Notes: generated by a model from the letters alone, not told the origin. 64,000 bases of DNA from Chiridota heheva (GCA_020152595.1 JAIGNY010001671.1:908599-972598), one strand, 5' to 3'. Positions 1-12,690 are shown, numbered from the stretch's first letter. Translations and numbers: made by a program.

Positions 1-279
1 ATATGATACAGCTGATCGCTTTGTTTTTAGTCCAGCAGTGTGCAGTTACTATGCAATCTGATGACCTCAGGTCACGAATCCAACCAAGTGAATAGCGTTA
101 GAGATAGCTGACTATATTTAGGTTAATTAGTTCGATTAATTCCAAAAAGGCTGACAATTTTGTAAAACAATGAAACACTCATCTACTTGGCTTGATGACA
201 TGGATACTCCATACAATATACAATTGTGATGCAACAATTCATCATTTTGAATAAACCAGCAACCAGCATAGGTACTCAC

Positions 280-405
280 CAGGTCAGATGTACATAGTAT
301 GGAAGGCTGTTGTACAGATAAGGGAAAGCGATCTTGTACTCTGTGCGGATCTGCTGACGTATGATGATTTTGTTCACATCATTAAACTCGTTCCAATCTT
401 CATCA
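280..405 (-). CDS. PRPF8: PRPF8 coding exon 6 (last exon in window)
   Basis: Translated on the minus strand this exon reads [17 protein letters not shown] and on through [13 protein letters not shown] to VHLTW. It continues directly from the previous exon in the Prp8 N-terminal domain. The acceptor is TTTACAG before 405 and the donor is GTGAGT after 280. The exon is 126 nt, enters in phase 2 and leaves in phase 2. The junction codon with exon 5 becomes CAT (His) where I recall Gln in the human protein, a mild change. The next expected Prp8 block was not seen in 1-279, so the remaining gene lies beyond the left edge. It is too short to stand out as an ORF and was found by following the protein. 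I am very sure of the identity. Confidence 0.95.
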
Positions 406-500
406 CTGTAAATGAAAAGTGTAAAATTACCAATCATTTGAATTCTTACACAATTTACAAGCCATCAACTACAAATATTAGGGTTGTGTGATGCGCTTAC

Positions 501-1615
501 ATGTCTCAATGGTATATAAGCCTGACTTTACATTTGATGTCTCAATGGTATAAAAGCCTAACTTCACAATTGATGTCTAAATGGTATAAAAGCCTAACTT
601 CACATTTGATGTCTAAATGGTATAAAAGCCTGACTTCACATTTGATGTCTAAATGGTATAAAAGCCAGACTTCACATTTGATGTCTAAATGATATAAAAG
701 CCTGACTTCACATTTGATGTCTAAATGGTATAAAAGCCTGACTTCACATTTGATGTCTTAATGGTATAAAAGCCTGACTTCACATTTGATGTCTCAATGG
801 TATAAAAGCCTGACTTCACATTTGATGGCTAAATGGTATAAAAGCCAGACTTCACATTTGATGTCTAAATGATATAAAAGCCTGACTTCACATTTGATGT
901 CTAAATGATATAAAAGCCTGACTTCACATTTGATGTCTAAATGGTATAAAAGCCAGACTTCACATTTGATGTCTAAATGATATAAAAGCCTGACTTCACA
1001 TTTGATGTCTAAATGGTATAAAAGCCTGACTTCACATTTGATGTCTTAATGGTATAAAAGCCTGACTTCACATTTGATGTCTCAATGGTATAAAAGCCTG
1101 ACTTCACATTTGATGGCTAAATGGTATAAAAGCCAGACTTCACATTTGATGTCTAAATGATATAAAAGCCTGACTTCACATTTGATGTCTAAATGATATA
1201 AAAGCCTGACTTCACATTTGATGTCTAAATGGTATAAAAGCCAGACTTCACATTTGATGTCTCAATGGTATAAAAGCCTGACTTCACATTTGATGTCTAA
1301 ATGGTTTAAAAGCCTGACTTCACATTTGATGTCTAAATGGTATAAAAGCCTGACTTCACATTTGATGTCTAAATGGTATAAAAGCCTGACTTCACATTTG
1401 ATGTCTAAATGGTTTAAAAGCCTGACTTCACATTTGATGTCTAAATGGTATAAAAGCCAGACTTCACATTTGATGTCTCAATGGTATAAAAGCCTGAATT
1501 CACATTTGATGTCTAAATGGTATAAAAGCCTGACTTCACATTTGATGTCTAAAATGTATAAAACCTGACTTTACATTTGATGTCTAAATGGTATAAAAGC
1601 CTGACTTCACATTTG
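501..1615. repeat. 36-bp minisatellite, about 31 copies, TATAAAAG in most units
   Basis: A tandem array inside PRPF8 intron 5. The unit is 36 bp, so plus-strand reading frames run through several units as a 12-residue repeat (MSKWYKSLTSHL-like). Many units have TGA or TAA from ATGG>ATGA or CTAA>TTAA changes, so it is not a gene. Most units contain GGTATAAAAG, a canonical TATA-box string, on the strand opposite to PRPF8. Variant units recur every 8 units: the TCTTAATGG variant is at about 757 and 1,045, exactly 288 bp apart. That shows expansion by blocks. Confidence 0.95.
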
Positions 1616-2139
1616 TTTACACATACATATCACATGCTACATTTACAGTCAAACATTGCACCTATTATGTACAATCCTACATGGAAATGAAAACAAAACA
1701 GTATTTCTTCAAAAAAATTGTTTTGATTTTAAATCTGTTCAAACATTTAAGCTGTAATTCTATCGGCTGATTTTGATTCCATTTGATCAATTTTCTAGAG
1801 TTTGATTTTATTCCTGCAACTCAATTTCAGAAAGCATAATTTTATTCCTGCAATCCTATTCCTACACCAGTTGCCTCATCTTGCAAGGCAATAAATGTAC
1901 TTGGTGCTCCATACCCAAGTTTGAAAATAAGACCATCATTGATGAATGCTCTGACATAATTTGTCGACCTCAAGTAAGTTTTATGTAACACATGTGTGAG
2001 GTTCTTGTGAGAGTGATGCATGATTCTGGTTGTTTAAATCACTTTCTGAATGGGTCTTTTGATTTGACAATGACATCATCAAATCTTTGATTAGGTAAGT
2101 TGTTAGATTGGGTATTTTACATTCTATTTTCAACAGCTA
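1616..2139. other. Intron 5 sequence without recognised feature
   Basis: AT-rich intronic DNA between the minisatellite and the SINE. I see no exon, RNA gene or inverted repeat here. Confidence 0.5.
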
Positions 2140-2275
2140 AAGTTATATGGAAATGCCAACAGCTGTTTGATAAACCAGTTGTGAAGCACTGGTGAATGAA
2201 GACCGACAGGGAAAAGAACCCGAGATCTCTAGCTTGCCACATGTGCTGATGGTATGACCACGGAGGTTTCTAGTC
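2140..2275 (-). mobile_element. tRNA-derived SINE fragment (copy 1)
   Basis: The minus strand shows a tRNA-like head (GTGGCAAGCTAGAGATC, then a degraded GGGTTC B-box region). It is followed by the core CCAGTGCTTCACAACTGG and TTTATCAAA. The same order occurs at 11,648-11,765, where the B box is clearer. The core resembles the widespread invertebrate SINE core with CAACTGGT-TATCAAA as I remember it. It lies in intron 5 of PRPF8 in sense orientation. Family assignment is inferred. Confidence 0.6.
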
Positions 2276-2525
2276 TTCTTTGGATTAGAACAATAACGTA
2301 CGCTAATATTTTAACTGTTATAAGACCAAAAAGCTACAACTTTCTGTAGATAGATAGAATACTGTACTATATAAGAATTCTTGCTCACATAAAAATGAAC
2401 ACATCAATTAAACCATACATCAAAATTTATCTTCCTAAAACTGTTTAAAAAATGGCTAGACTGTGTGTCTATCATGTCCTATGTGATGCATGGCTTGAAA
2501 AAGTGAGTTGATGATTGCTTAAAAT

Positions 2526-2675
2526 ATTTGTACCAGTATAAATCCAGGTTATATGATCATGAAGATGAAGACCACCAACCAACGATGCAAGTGACTGGTG
2601 TGTTTAGTCTAGCATTGAGTTCGAGCAGGACACCAGCTGGAGGGTGCAGCTGGCCTGTAGATACCATACAATGCA
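2526..2675 (-). ncRNA. H/ACA box snoRNA candidate, PRPF8 intron 5 copy
   Basis: The RNA read on the minus strand starts at a GCAUUG/CAAUGC basal stem. It has an apical GCCAGCUG/CAGCUGGU hairpin, then the hinge AGACUA (fits ANANNA). A second hairpin follows, closed by ACCAGU/ACUGGU with an upper GGUC/GACC stem, then ACA and three nucleotides (AAU). That is the H/ACA snoRNA plan, where the RNA guides pseudouridylation with dyskerin, NHP2, NOP10 and GAR1. The copy lies in the sense direction in intron 5, the usual one-per-intron arrangement for intron-processed snoRNAs. It is 150 nt, like the three other copies in this gene. Here the apical 5' stem has one G.U wobble. Conservation between copies drops at the predicted ends. 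A SINE is the main alternative, but no copy is seen outside PRPF8. Confidence 0.75.
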
Positions 2676-2971
2676 TTTATGGGCCATAAAAGATATTCTT
2701 ATGCAAGAAGATAAAGAAAGATGCACTATAAACCAACAACCTATCACTTTTTGTTATTTTGAAATTTTCAACAATGCCTCAGAGACCAATCAGATGACTA
2801 TGCAAAGGAAGGAAAACTCTTCTTCCATAAAAATGAATAAAATTCAAGGAGAAAATTATGCACACTAAACAATCACATTTTATTTCATTACTATTTTTAT
2901 CTTTTTGTTTCTGTCACAAGGAGTTTTCTTATACATTCAGAATAATTTTATAACAGAGCTAGTGAACTTAC

Positions 2972-3184
2972 TGCAAGTTTGCATCCCTGACTAAAGGCTC
3001 AAACTTGGGTCCACCAGGTATGGCCATGTTGAGTGCTTTAGATGTGAAGAACGACTTGAGATCAAACAGATAGAAGTAGTTGTCATCCACTAAGTCTGTC
3101 AGCAGCTGGTTGCCCAGACGATACAGAGTTGACATAATGGGGACGGAAAGATTCCACTTCTTGTAGCTGGTCCCATTCACAAAT
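2972..3184 (-). CDS. PRPF8: PRPF8 coding exon 5
   Basis: Encodes the stretch from [11 protein letters not shown] through [17 protein letters not shown] and [16 protein letters not shown] of the Prp8 N-terminal domain, nearly identical to the human protein as I recall it. The acceptor is TTCCAG before 3,184 and the donor is GTAAGT after 2,972. The exon is 213 nt, with a phase 2 entry (AA|A, Lys) and phase 2 exit (CA|). Prp8 is the scaffold of the U5 snRNP and of the spliceosome's catalytic core in the nucleus. The first Met of the longest ORF here is internal: the codon before it is Val and comes from the exon. Confidence 0.97.
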
Positions 3185-3446
3185 CTGGAATAAAATGATC
3201 AATAAAAAGGTTACTGTACTTAAATAGTTTTTGTCAAAACACATTTCATTATACGCAATTTAATCATGCACTTGGCAATGTATTTCGACAAATCATTACT
3301 TTATAGTGGTGGGCAGCATGTGGAATTCTTTCACACACTTACAATCAAAACCAAATTCCCAATGTTGAAATAATTAAAAACATGCACCTGTGTATTTAAA
3401 AAAATGTAAAAAATGAACAACAAAAACCACTAATATCTGTCAATAT

Positions 3447-3998
3447 TAGTGATGTCACGACGTATTGATTATCGTGGAGAAAAATATCGCGATACTTTTC
3501 AAGAAACTGACTCACGACACAAATTATTAATATCACTAACGTTATATGATCATGGAGTTACAATGCATGATATGATAAACGCAAAAAAAATGATTTGCAG
3601 ATCTAGCAGACAACAGGATCGCGTGACTATTACGTCCATCACGCATGTGGTTGGTAATTCAGCCAACGTGACCATGAATCATAGAAGTGAGAGCCTGAGT
3701 GGCACATTCTGGACCAATTTTCCGTTCTTTTTGCCAACTTACACCAGTGCGTGCCAGTATGTAGAGACGGAGCATGATTTTTATTTAGTTGTTTTTATGT
3801 TTCATGATTATTTTGCACATTGACTTTTAGACTTAGTACCGTAACGTCAGAATTGTAACGTACAAAGTAGCCTAGCCTAGTTGCATGAAAATTTTTTAGT
3901 TAAGTATTAGTTTTTGGTATCGCGATATGTCGCGAGAGGCATATTTCATGTCGTGATAAAAGAGATATCGCGATAATCAATATGTCATAACAGCACTA
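3447..3998. mobile_element. hAT-like non-autonomous DNA transposon (MITE)
   Basis: A 552-bp element in intron 4 of PRPF8, bounded by terminal inverted repeats that start TAGTGATGTCACGACG on the left and, reverse-complemented, TAGTGCTGTTATGACA on the right. Both then continue ATTGATTATCG and further TATCGCGATA strings. It is flanked by a perfect 8-bp direct repeat GTCAATAT at 3,439-3,446 and 3,999-4,006. An 8-bp target duplication with TAGTG ends fits hAT elements. The 124-codon plus-strand ORF inside begins in the left repeat and resembles no transposase I know, so I do not call it a gene. Confidence 0.85.
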
Positions 3999-4006
3999 GT
4001 CAATAT

Positions 4007-4655
4007 GTTATCATTTCACTATGTTCACACCTAGAAATAAAGGAGCTTTTGTTCGCGAGTTAGGGTCCTCTTTTTTTTACATGGGGAATTTTGAAATAAC
4101 ACAGGTCTAAGTTTTTAATACTCATGTCGTTGAAAATTTACAAAGGTATTCTATAAGAAATAATGATGATTAATTTGAATATTTGTATCAAATATTTTCA
4201 TTAACATGAAACATGTTTTCAAATAACGAACTCTTATTAAAAAAAAGGGCACTCTACATTAGCTTCTAATCCTGAACTGCCACTCAAACTTTACAAGAGA
4301 GCCAACTGTCAATTGCTGAAAGGCTATCACCCAATAAAATTTGTGGAAGACTGAAGATTCCTCTTGAATGGCATGTACCAGTTCATAATCATATCTGCAT
4401 GTAAATTAACTGATGGTAAACCTCCTATTTAGATATCTATAATACTTTTACAGTATACATAATTTGATTGTCCATTTCTTTTTAAATACATGCAAAGTTA
4501 CAACTATCTATGGATACACAGAATACTATACAACAAGAATGAATGCAGAAGTTCTGGCATACATACACACATATTTCTTCTTGAAAAACCAAAATGTTGA
4601 GTCGTATGTGATGCAAGGTTTGGAAAATTGACTTGATAATTGTTACAAATTTTCA
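4007..4655. other. Intron 4 sequence without recognised feature
   Basis: AT-rich intronic DNA between the hAT-like element and the second snoRNA copy. The last ~60 bp before 4,656 resemble the flanks of the other snoRNA copies. Otherwise I see nothing. Confidence 0.5.
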
Positions 4656-4805
4656 ATTTGTGCCAGTATAAATCCAGGTCATATGGTCATGAAGATGAAG
4701 ACCACCAACCAACGATGCAAGTGACTGGTGTGTTTAGTCTAGCATTGAGTTCGAGCAGGACACCAGCTGGAGGGTGCAGTTGGTCTGTAGATACCATACA
4801 ATGCA
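4656..4805 (-). ncRNA. H/ACA box snoRNA candidate, PRPF8 intron 4 copy
   Basis: Same 150-nt plan as the intron 5 copy. The basal stem is GCAUUG/CAAUGC, the hinge AGACUA, and the 3' hairpin has GGUC/GACC. The ACA box is followed by AAU. Two stem differences weaken this copy. The apical 5' stem reads ACCAACUG against CAGCUGGU (one A-C mismatch), and the outer pair of the 3' basal stem is A-C (ACUGGC instead of ACUGGU). Both pocket strands are unchanged. It sits alone in the sense strand of intron 4. It may be the least constrained of the four copies. Confidence 0.68.
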
Positions 4806-4854
4806 TTTATTGGTCATTGAAGAGATATATATTGTGCACTAATAAAGGATTACT

Positions 4855-5350
4855 TTAGGGGTCAAGCAAGTCCATTTTATATGAGAGAGGACTTAAACAG
4901 AAATGTGAAAAAGCATTCAAAAATCTTATTCCGTTAAGAAGAAGATATCATTTGTGTAGAAAGGACTAAATACAGATTAGTTGTAACATCACAGCCTCAA
5001 ATTCTACAAAGTTTTTAGGTATTCTATCATATTTTGTCCTGCAATTTTGTGGCTTGAAAACCATTGGATACGTCAGGAGAGGAGTCAAACAGAATCTTGT
5101 AATGCTAAATATAATTTACCACCAGAAGAAACTTCAAGGCAAAATAATTCAAACAGTAAAAAAGTTCAATCAATTTTCTTTAAAATACATTAACAATTGT
5201 TAATAATGTGAGGATAAGTGCGCCAACCTTCCATAGTAGACTTACTACACCAGTGTAAAGGAGTAAGATATTGAAGTAATTTCTTCACCATTTTGTTTCT
5301 TTTCAAGTCCTCTTTCATATAAAATAACCTTGCTTGACTGCTGAAATAAT
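4855..5350. mobile_element. Foldback (long inverted repeat) element, copy A
   Basis: Begins near TCAAGCAAGTCCATTTTATATG and ends near CATATAAAATAACCTTGCTTGA, which are inverted complements. Inside are the family marks ATCTTATTCCGTTAAG, TGTGTAGAAAGGACT and CTATCATATTTTGTCCTGC. The same family occurs at about 32,090-32,660 and 35,325-35,905. It lies in PRPF8 intron 4, immediately next to the snoRNA copy. No coding capacity is seen. Confidence 0.75.
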
Positions 5351-5567
5351 CATTCCACCAAGAACCTATCCCTTATATTTTTAATATTATGAAATTCACA
5401 AAATTGCCTCAAGAAGCAGTGACAAAGCAATAATTACGAAAAATCACTCTTTCATAAGAAATTAAATAACGAAACTATGCACACTAAATAAGACAAAAAT
5501 GTATTTCATTATTAATATCCATCACCTACACGAAGGGTGTGCTCAAATATGAAACCAATCATCTTAC

Positions 5568-5783
5568 TTTGATTCAGAAAGTGGTTTATGGTCATAGAAC
5601 CACTCAAAAACTGGCCCGTCCTCTTCTTCTTCCAGCTCCATCTGAATAGGCTCCAAGGGCTCCACATCAAGCACATTGTCGGCATAATCCAGAGGAGGCT
5701 CTTCATCATCAAATGGAGGGTACCGCATACGCTTGAAGTGACGCCGATCTCGCTTCTCCCTCCTCATCATGATCCACATGGTG
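5568..5783 (-). CDS. PRPF8: PRPF8 coding exon 4
   Basis: Encodes [20 protein letters not shown], then [21 protein letters not shown] and the acidic [11 protein letters not shown] region of the Prp8 N-terminal domain. This is among the most conserved blocks of the protein. The acceptor is TTTTAG before 5,783 and the donor GTAAGA after 5,568. Length is 216 nt, with entry GG|C (Gly) and exit AA| (phase 2). It joins exon 5 in frame through an AAA Lys codon. The acidic insert ([10 protein letters not shown]) differs from the human sequence only modestly. Confidence 0.97.
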
Positions 5784-5945
5784 CTAAAAGCAAGATACAA
5801 ATAACTTATTACAAATGCACAAGCATATATGCACATTTTTTCTTCAAAATACTACTGTGTATGGGCCCAAATTATGTGAATATTAAGTTCTAGATTTTAG
5901 TCCTAGATGCAAAGCTTGGCAAATTGACATGCTTATTGTTGAAAA

Positions 5946-6095
5946 GTTTGTACCAGTATAAATCCAGGTTATATGGTCATAGAGTTGAAGACCACCAACC
6001 AACGATGCAAGTGACTGGTGTGTTTAGTCTAGCATTGAGTTCGAGCAGGACACCAGCTGGAGGGAGCAGCTGGTCTGTAGATACCATACAATGCA
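5946..6095 (-). ncRNA. H/ACA box snoRNA candidate, PRPF8 intron 3 copy
   Basis: A 150-nt copy with perfect ACCAGCUG/CAGCUGGU and GCAUUG/CAAUGC stems, hinge AGACUA, 3' stems ACCAGU/ACUGGU and GGUC/GACC, and ACA followed by AAC. Relative to the intron 4 and 5 copies, the 3' hairpin loop changes from UUCAUCUUCAU to UUCAACUCUAU. The 5' loop changes from CACCCUC to CUCCCUC. No predicted pair is broken. About 130 bp of flank on the 5' side of the RNA is shared with the intron 1 copy, so these two are the most recent duplicates. It is sense-oriented in intron 3. Confidence 0.77.
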
Positions 6096-6299
6096 AATTT
6101 TAGTGTTCATAAAAGAGCTTCATTATGTGTGGGAAGGTTAAGAATTAGTCACTCAAAATTGACCAATACTTTAACATTTTAAAATTCTGGCTTAGCAAAA
6201 ATATTATTTCAGTCAATTCCCAAGCTCGTGTTAATGAAGCATTTGACATCATTCTCTTCGAGACAAGCCCGGCCCAGCCGATCATTTTTGACAACTTGT

Positions 6300-7740
6300 A
6301 AACACCTCCGCCAAAGAAGATGGACGGAAATTATGTTCTAATTACCTCTGCCAACAAAGTTGGATGGAGGTTATGTTTTCGCCTCAGTTTGTTCGTTTGT
6401 CATCAAATATCCCAATAACTGATAGTTGGATTTTGATTAAATTTGGTGTGTGGTTTTGTTACTGCTTACAAAGAAGTAGAACTGTGAACGTTTAGGAATT
6501 TTAGTAAATGTGTACATGCCAAAAAAAGCGAGCGTGTATCATTTCATACGATTAGAGCAGTAATTTTCGGAAGTACACCAAAATGGTTACAATTTATGAT
6601 GCTAAGTAAAAAAAATTGCGCAACCAGTATGGCAAAAGTATTTACTCCATTCCCGAAATATATGCTGGGATTTTGCTTTCCAAATCGTAAAAAGTTCACT
6701 TCTACAGTGAATCAACATTTTTATGGAAAATGTGCTTGAAAATTCAGTTTAGAAAGAACAGGAAACTTTCCTTCCATGTCATTTAATCTCAACAGCATAA
6801 CTTGGCTTGCACTGTGAAAATCTTGCATACTATGATACCTCGCCGTAAAACATTTCAGAACTATGCCACCACCCCAGAAGTACTGCTCATATCAGTCATC
6901 TGGAAAAACGGTCGTCATCTTTGCTAAGCATGCAGAATTACAGCTCTGTTAAATCCTGTTTATTTTGCAATATTTTTTCTTTCTTGCAAAATTTTTAAAC
7001 TCATCAGGTAATATTTACATGTAAATGCACTGATTGTCAAGTATTTTGACCGTGTGTTTTTTTTGGTTGATTTACCAGCTTGTAAAACGGGTCTTGATTG
7101 AGTGGGATAAAGTCTTATGTTATGGCCTATTGTTACTTTCACTGTTTACTGCTGCACATTCGCGGTGCATATCACAAGTTACTCAGATTTCGGCAAAATC
7201 AAAATGCAAAATATCTCCATTCATAGTCCAGTACTGTACATTTGTAATTCTCGAATTTAAAAAGAAATATGCCAATCGGGTTTACACTGTTTGTAAAGTA
7301 ATTGATTGGAATTTTGTCAGCCAAATGTATGTGTGATTTGCATCATAAAGATATTGATTTTCAATGGCAAGACTTTATGAAAAACGATTACTTGCAATTC
7401 AATAATTAGTCAAAGTTTACTGCATTTGCGAACATTTAGAATGTACACGCTAAATGGTCACAGCTCTAGGAAGAAGTGATTAAAATTTGGGACTTATTGG
7501 AACAAGGGAGAGTAGAAATGGAGGGGTGGGGACATTTTAAGGCAAGATTTATCAAGACTTAGTTGAAACTTTCCATTGGAATGTGCTAAACAAAAAGCTC
7601 ATGCCATGAAAGAACAGCCATACTATCAATTTTCTGGGCTTAAAGAAAATCAAATAAGTGGTCTCTAGTATCAAAAAATCAAAACAATTGCTTTCTGCCA
7701 TGAATAAAAATGATGGAATGTAAATCTAACCCGAATACAG
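6300..7740. repeat. Interspersed repeat, split by an insertion
   Basis: 6,300-6,476 (GGAGGTTATGTTTTCGCCTC, GGTGTGTGGTTTTGTTACTG) and 7,469-7,740 (GAAGAAGTGATTAAAATTTG onwards) are two parts of one repeat. An inverted, uninterrupted copy is at about 25,705-26,050. The family reads like one common in marine invertebrate genomes. It lies in PRPF8 intron 3. Confidence 0.75.
6477..7468. mobile_element. 992-bp hAT-like element nested in the interspersed repeat
   Basis: The left end is TAGAACTGTGAACGTTTAG. The right end, reverse-complemented, is TAGAGCTGTGACCATTTAG, so the termini are inverted repeats. Flanks are CAAAGAAG (6,469-6,476) and GGAAGAAG (7,469-7,476), an aged 8-bp target duplication. 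The uninterrupted paralogue at about 25,960 reads through this site with a single GGAAGAAG, acting as an empty site. The ~100-residue ORFs inside on both strands resemble nothing I know. Confidence 0.75.
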
Positions 7741-7744
7741 CTCA

Positions 7745-8400
7745 AACAAAACAATGAATGCTTAGCCTGAAAACAATGATCACAAGCGATGATCATGAAG
7801 TGTTTAGAAGAGATTGTTTGGGGTTATTACTTGGTGGGTCGAGGCTTCCTGAGGTAGATTGTATTCCAGTAAGGAGTGAGCCGGGAAGGATGGGGGAGGC
7901 GCTCAACAAAGTGCTATAATTCTAGTTTTATTCTGGAATAGGTATCTTAACTACAGTGGTGCCGTAAAATGAAATTCATTCCAACAGGGTTGTTTTTGAA
8001 GGAGTTCTAGATTTGTTATTGTCTTAATATTGGAAAAAAAAGAACTTTAGATTTGTTGTTTGTTCATTAGGTAATTTTGTCCCCAAAGAGAGTAAATTGA
8101 TTTGTAGGAATTAAAAAAAAAAAGGTTACACCTTCCGTGCTCCTGACTGGTTTGGCAGATTTTAAAATTTAAGTGAGGTTTATTCAGAAAGATTATAAGA
8201 TGCCCCACATTTTTATATCAAAAACAGTTTGTTGCGAAAATGTTCAGGGGGAGTTCAAGCAGATCCAAAAGCGTACATTTCTCCCAAAACTGTTGTCTTT
8301 CATCGCTTCCGAGGAGTCTAGTGTGGACCTATAGTGTTACTTCACAGGTAGTGGACATATACCATACCTTAAATGGTAATTTAAGTACAAATGCAAATGC
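7745..8400. other. Intron 3 sequence without clear feature
   Basis: AT-rich intronic DNA. A ~30-bp string CCGTGCTCCTGACTGGTTTG at 8,135 recurs at about 9,517 in the same orientation, bracketing the LINE fragment that follows. An open frame (8,240 onwards) leads into that fragment. Confidence 0.4.
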
Positions 8401-8995
8401 ATTTTTCATTGATATGAAAGCTCTGAAATTAAAAGATCTCATCAATTATGATATAAGACTGCCTAGATTATGTTTAAAGCCAACATTTTTTTATTACCTT
8501 CAAATTTGCAAAAATTATTTACTGAAAAATGGGGATATCTGGGGACACGTCAAAGGGACAATTTCCAACAAGTTTATGTGCGAACTACATTGAAAAGCTA
8601 TGTGTGTTTCAGTTCATGGTGTTAAAATATGGAATCTGCTAAATTTGGAAATTAAACAGTATAAAAGTATATATATATTTAAGAGAAGATTTAAATTTTA
8701 AAAATTACTGTAATCTTACTGAATTTCATACATGTATCGTTATTGGATAGGTTTATGTGTACAACACATTTATTGCTCTGTTAAGTATTTGAATGTATTA
8801 TTTTAAGAGGGGGGAGAATCACATAAGTTCAATTTTAAACTTCTTCTCTCTCCTTTTCCATTAATTTTGGTTTAAATTGCAAATGTCCATAACACTTGTA
8901 TTCATTTTGTTTACTATTTGTATATCGTATATTATTTAAGGTTTTGATGTACTGAGATGCATGATGGAAATAAATTACAACAAACAAACGAACAA
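8400..8995 (+). pseudogene. 3' end of a non-LTR retrotransposon (RT C-terminus and tail)
   Basis: The translation contains LKLKDLINYDIRL and, after a frame change, RQRDNFQQVYVRTTLKS and GVKIWNLLNLEIK. These are typical of the C-terminal tail of reverse transcriptases of CR1/jockey-like non-LTR elements (the 'R..L..HG...WN.L' block). A short untranslated region ends with AAATAAATTACAACAAACAAACGAAC-type sequence, a simple-repeat tail as such elements often have. It is a 5'-truncated, frameshifted copy in intron 3 of PRPF8, in antisense. Confidence 0.7.
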
Positions 8996-11647
<2,652 letters not shown>

Positions 11648-11765
11648 AGTTAAAGTTTAATGTCCACGGTCATTTAATAAACCAGTTGTGAAGCACTGGT
11701 TAATGAAAATCCACCAGGGATTCAACCTGGGATTTCTAGTTTGCCAGGCTGATGCTATGGAATGC
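11648..11765 (-). mobile_element. tRNA-derived SINE (copy 2)
   Basis: On the minus strand: AGCATCAGCCTGGCAAACTAG, then GGTTGAATCCC (B-box-like, plus-strand 11,717-11,727), then CCAGTGCTTCACAACTGG and TTTATTAAATGACC. Order and words match the copy at 2,140-2,275. A pol III promoter-like head joined to a shared core indicates a SINE. Sense orientation, PRPF8 intron 2. Confidence 0.65.
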
Positions 11766-11869
11766 TAGAATCACCTAAGTCTTCAACTCCAGGAAACACA
11801 TATCCATTTACCTTAGATATTCCAAAAGTTATGCACTACGAATCTTAGAAGAAACTCTGATGCACTTAC

Positions 11870-12039
11870 CCCAAGATAGACTCTCTTATCGTGCCTGAAT
11901 TTTCTGTTTGTCATGTCACCATGGTCACGGATAATCTTACGGACATGCTCTGGTGGCATGTCCTCTTTCGTTGCATCCACAAAGCCAAACTTCCTCTTCT
12001 CAGCATATCGTTTGGATTGAAGTTGCTGCCATTTTCGTG
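11870..12039 (-). CDS. PRPF8: PRPF8 coding exon 2
   Basis: Encodes [40 protein letters not shown] and [16 protein letters not shown], the start of the conserved Prp8 region. The acceptor is TTTTCTTTTAG before 12,039 and the donor GGGGTAAGTG after 11,870. Entry is phase 1 (G|CA, Ala), matching exon 1. As written it is 170 nt and ends on a full codon, whereas exon 3 needs 169 nt. The GGGG run at the donor is the suspect. Everything else matches the family at near identity. Confidence 0.96.
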
Positions 12040-12349
12040 CTAAAAGAAAACAAAATATCTCCATTGATTATCTACTTTCTTATTATTATTCTCAAAACAC
12101 TAAACCACTGTAAATCAATCTTTTTGATTTGCTGCTACTAATAATGCACACACAGGTATTGAGGCAAAACTTCTTTCACGAAAAAATTGAAATATCAAAT
12201 GTAATTCACAGAAACGTTTAGCTACAACCAGAGCCATAAAAATATACATAACTGAGTTTGCAGTTCACTTAAATATGAAAAGCTATCACTTTCTTTGATG
12301 AGATAGTATATACAAATACTAAAATGTGACATGAAATACATGCACAGAA

Positions 12350-12690
12350 CTAACATAGAAATCAAGGCATATAGTAGAAATCAAGATATATAGTAGAAAT
12401 CAAGGCATATAGTAGAAATCAAGGCATATAGTAGAAATCAAGGCATATAGTAGAAATCAAGGCAAATATTAGAAATCAAGGCATATAGTAGAAATTAAGG
12501 CATATATTAGAAATCAAGGCAAATATTAGAAATCAAGGCATATGTTAGAAATCAAGGCATATATTAAAAAGCAAGGCATGTAGTAGAAATCAAGGCATAT
12601 ATTATAAATCAAGGCAAATAGTAGAAATCAAGGCATATATTAGAAATCAAAGCATATAGTAGAAATCAAGGCATATATTAAATATCCAGG
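12350..12690. repeat. 19-bp minisatellite, about 17 copies
   Basis: Tandem units of the type AGTAGAAATCAAGGCATAT in PRPF8 intron 1, with sequence drift (AGT/ATT, GCATAT/GCAAAT). It ends about 115 bp from the intron 1 snoRNA copy. No coding or structural role is evident. Confidence 0.95.

Noticed and set aside
501..1568. Repeat-protein genes suggested by MSKWYKSLTSHL-type ORFs
   Set aside because: By-product of a 36-bp tandem repeat; many units carry stops and it lies antisense inside a PRPF8 intron.
3449..3823. 124-codon plus-strand ORF
   Set aside because: Starts in the left terminal repeat of the hAT-like MITE and shows no known family.
5588..5893. 101-codon plus-strand ORF
   Set aside because: Antisense shadow of PRPF8 exon 4.
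7775..7860. Possible C/D box snoRNA (GATGATC ... CTGA)
   Set aside because: The C box does not match RUGAUGA well, there is no terminal stem, and it is antisense to PRPF8.
12350..12690. CRISPR-like array
   Set aside because: Contiguous minisatellite without spacers, in a eukaryotic intron. The same applies to the 29-, 32- and 36-bp arrays.
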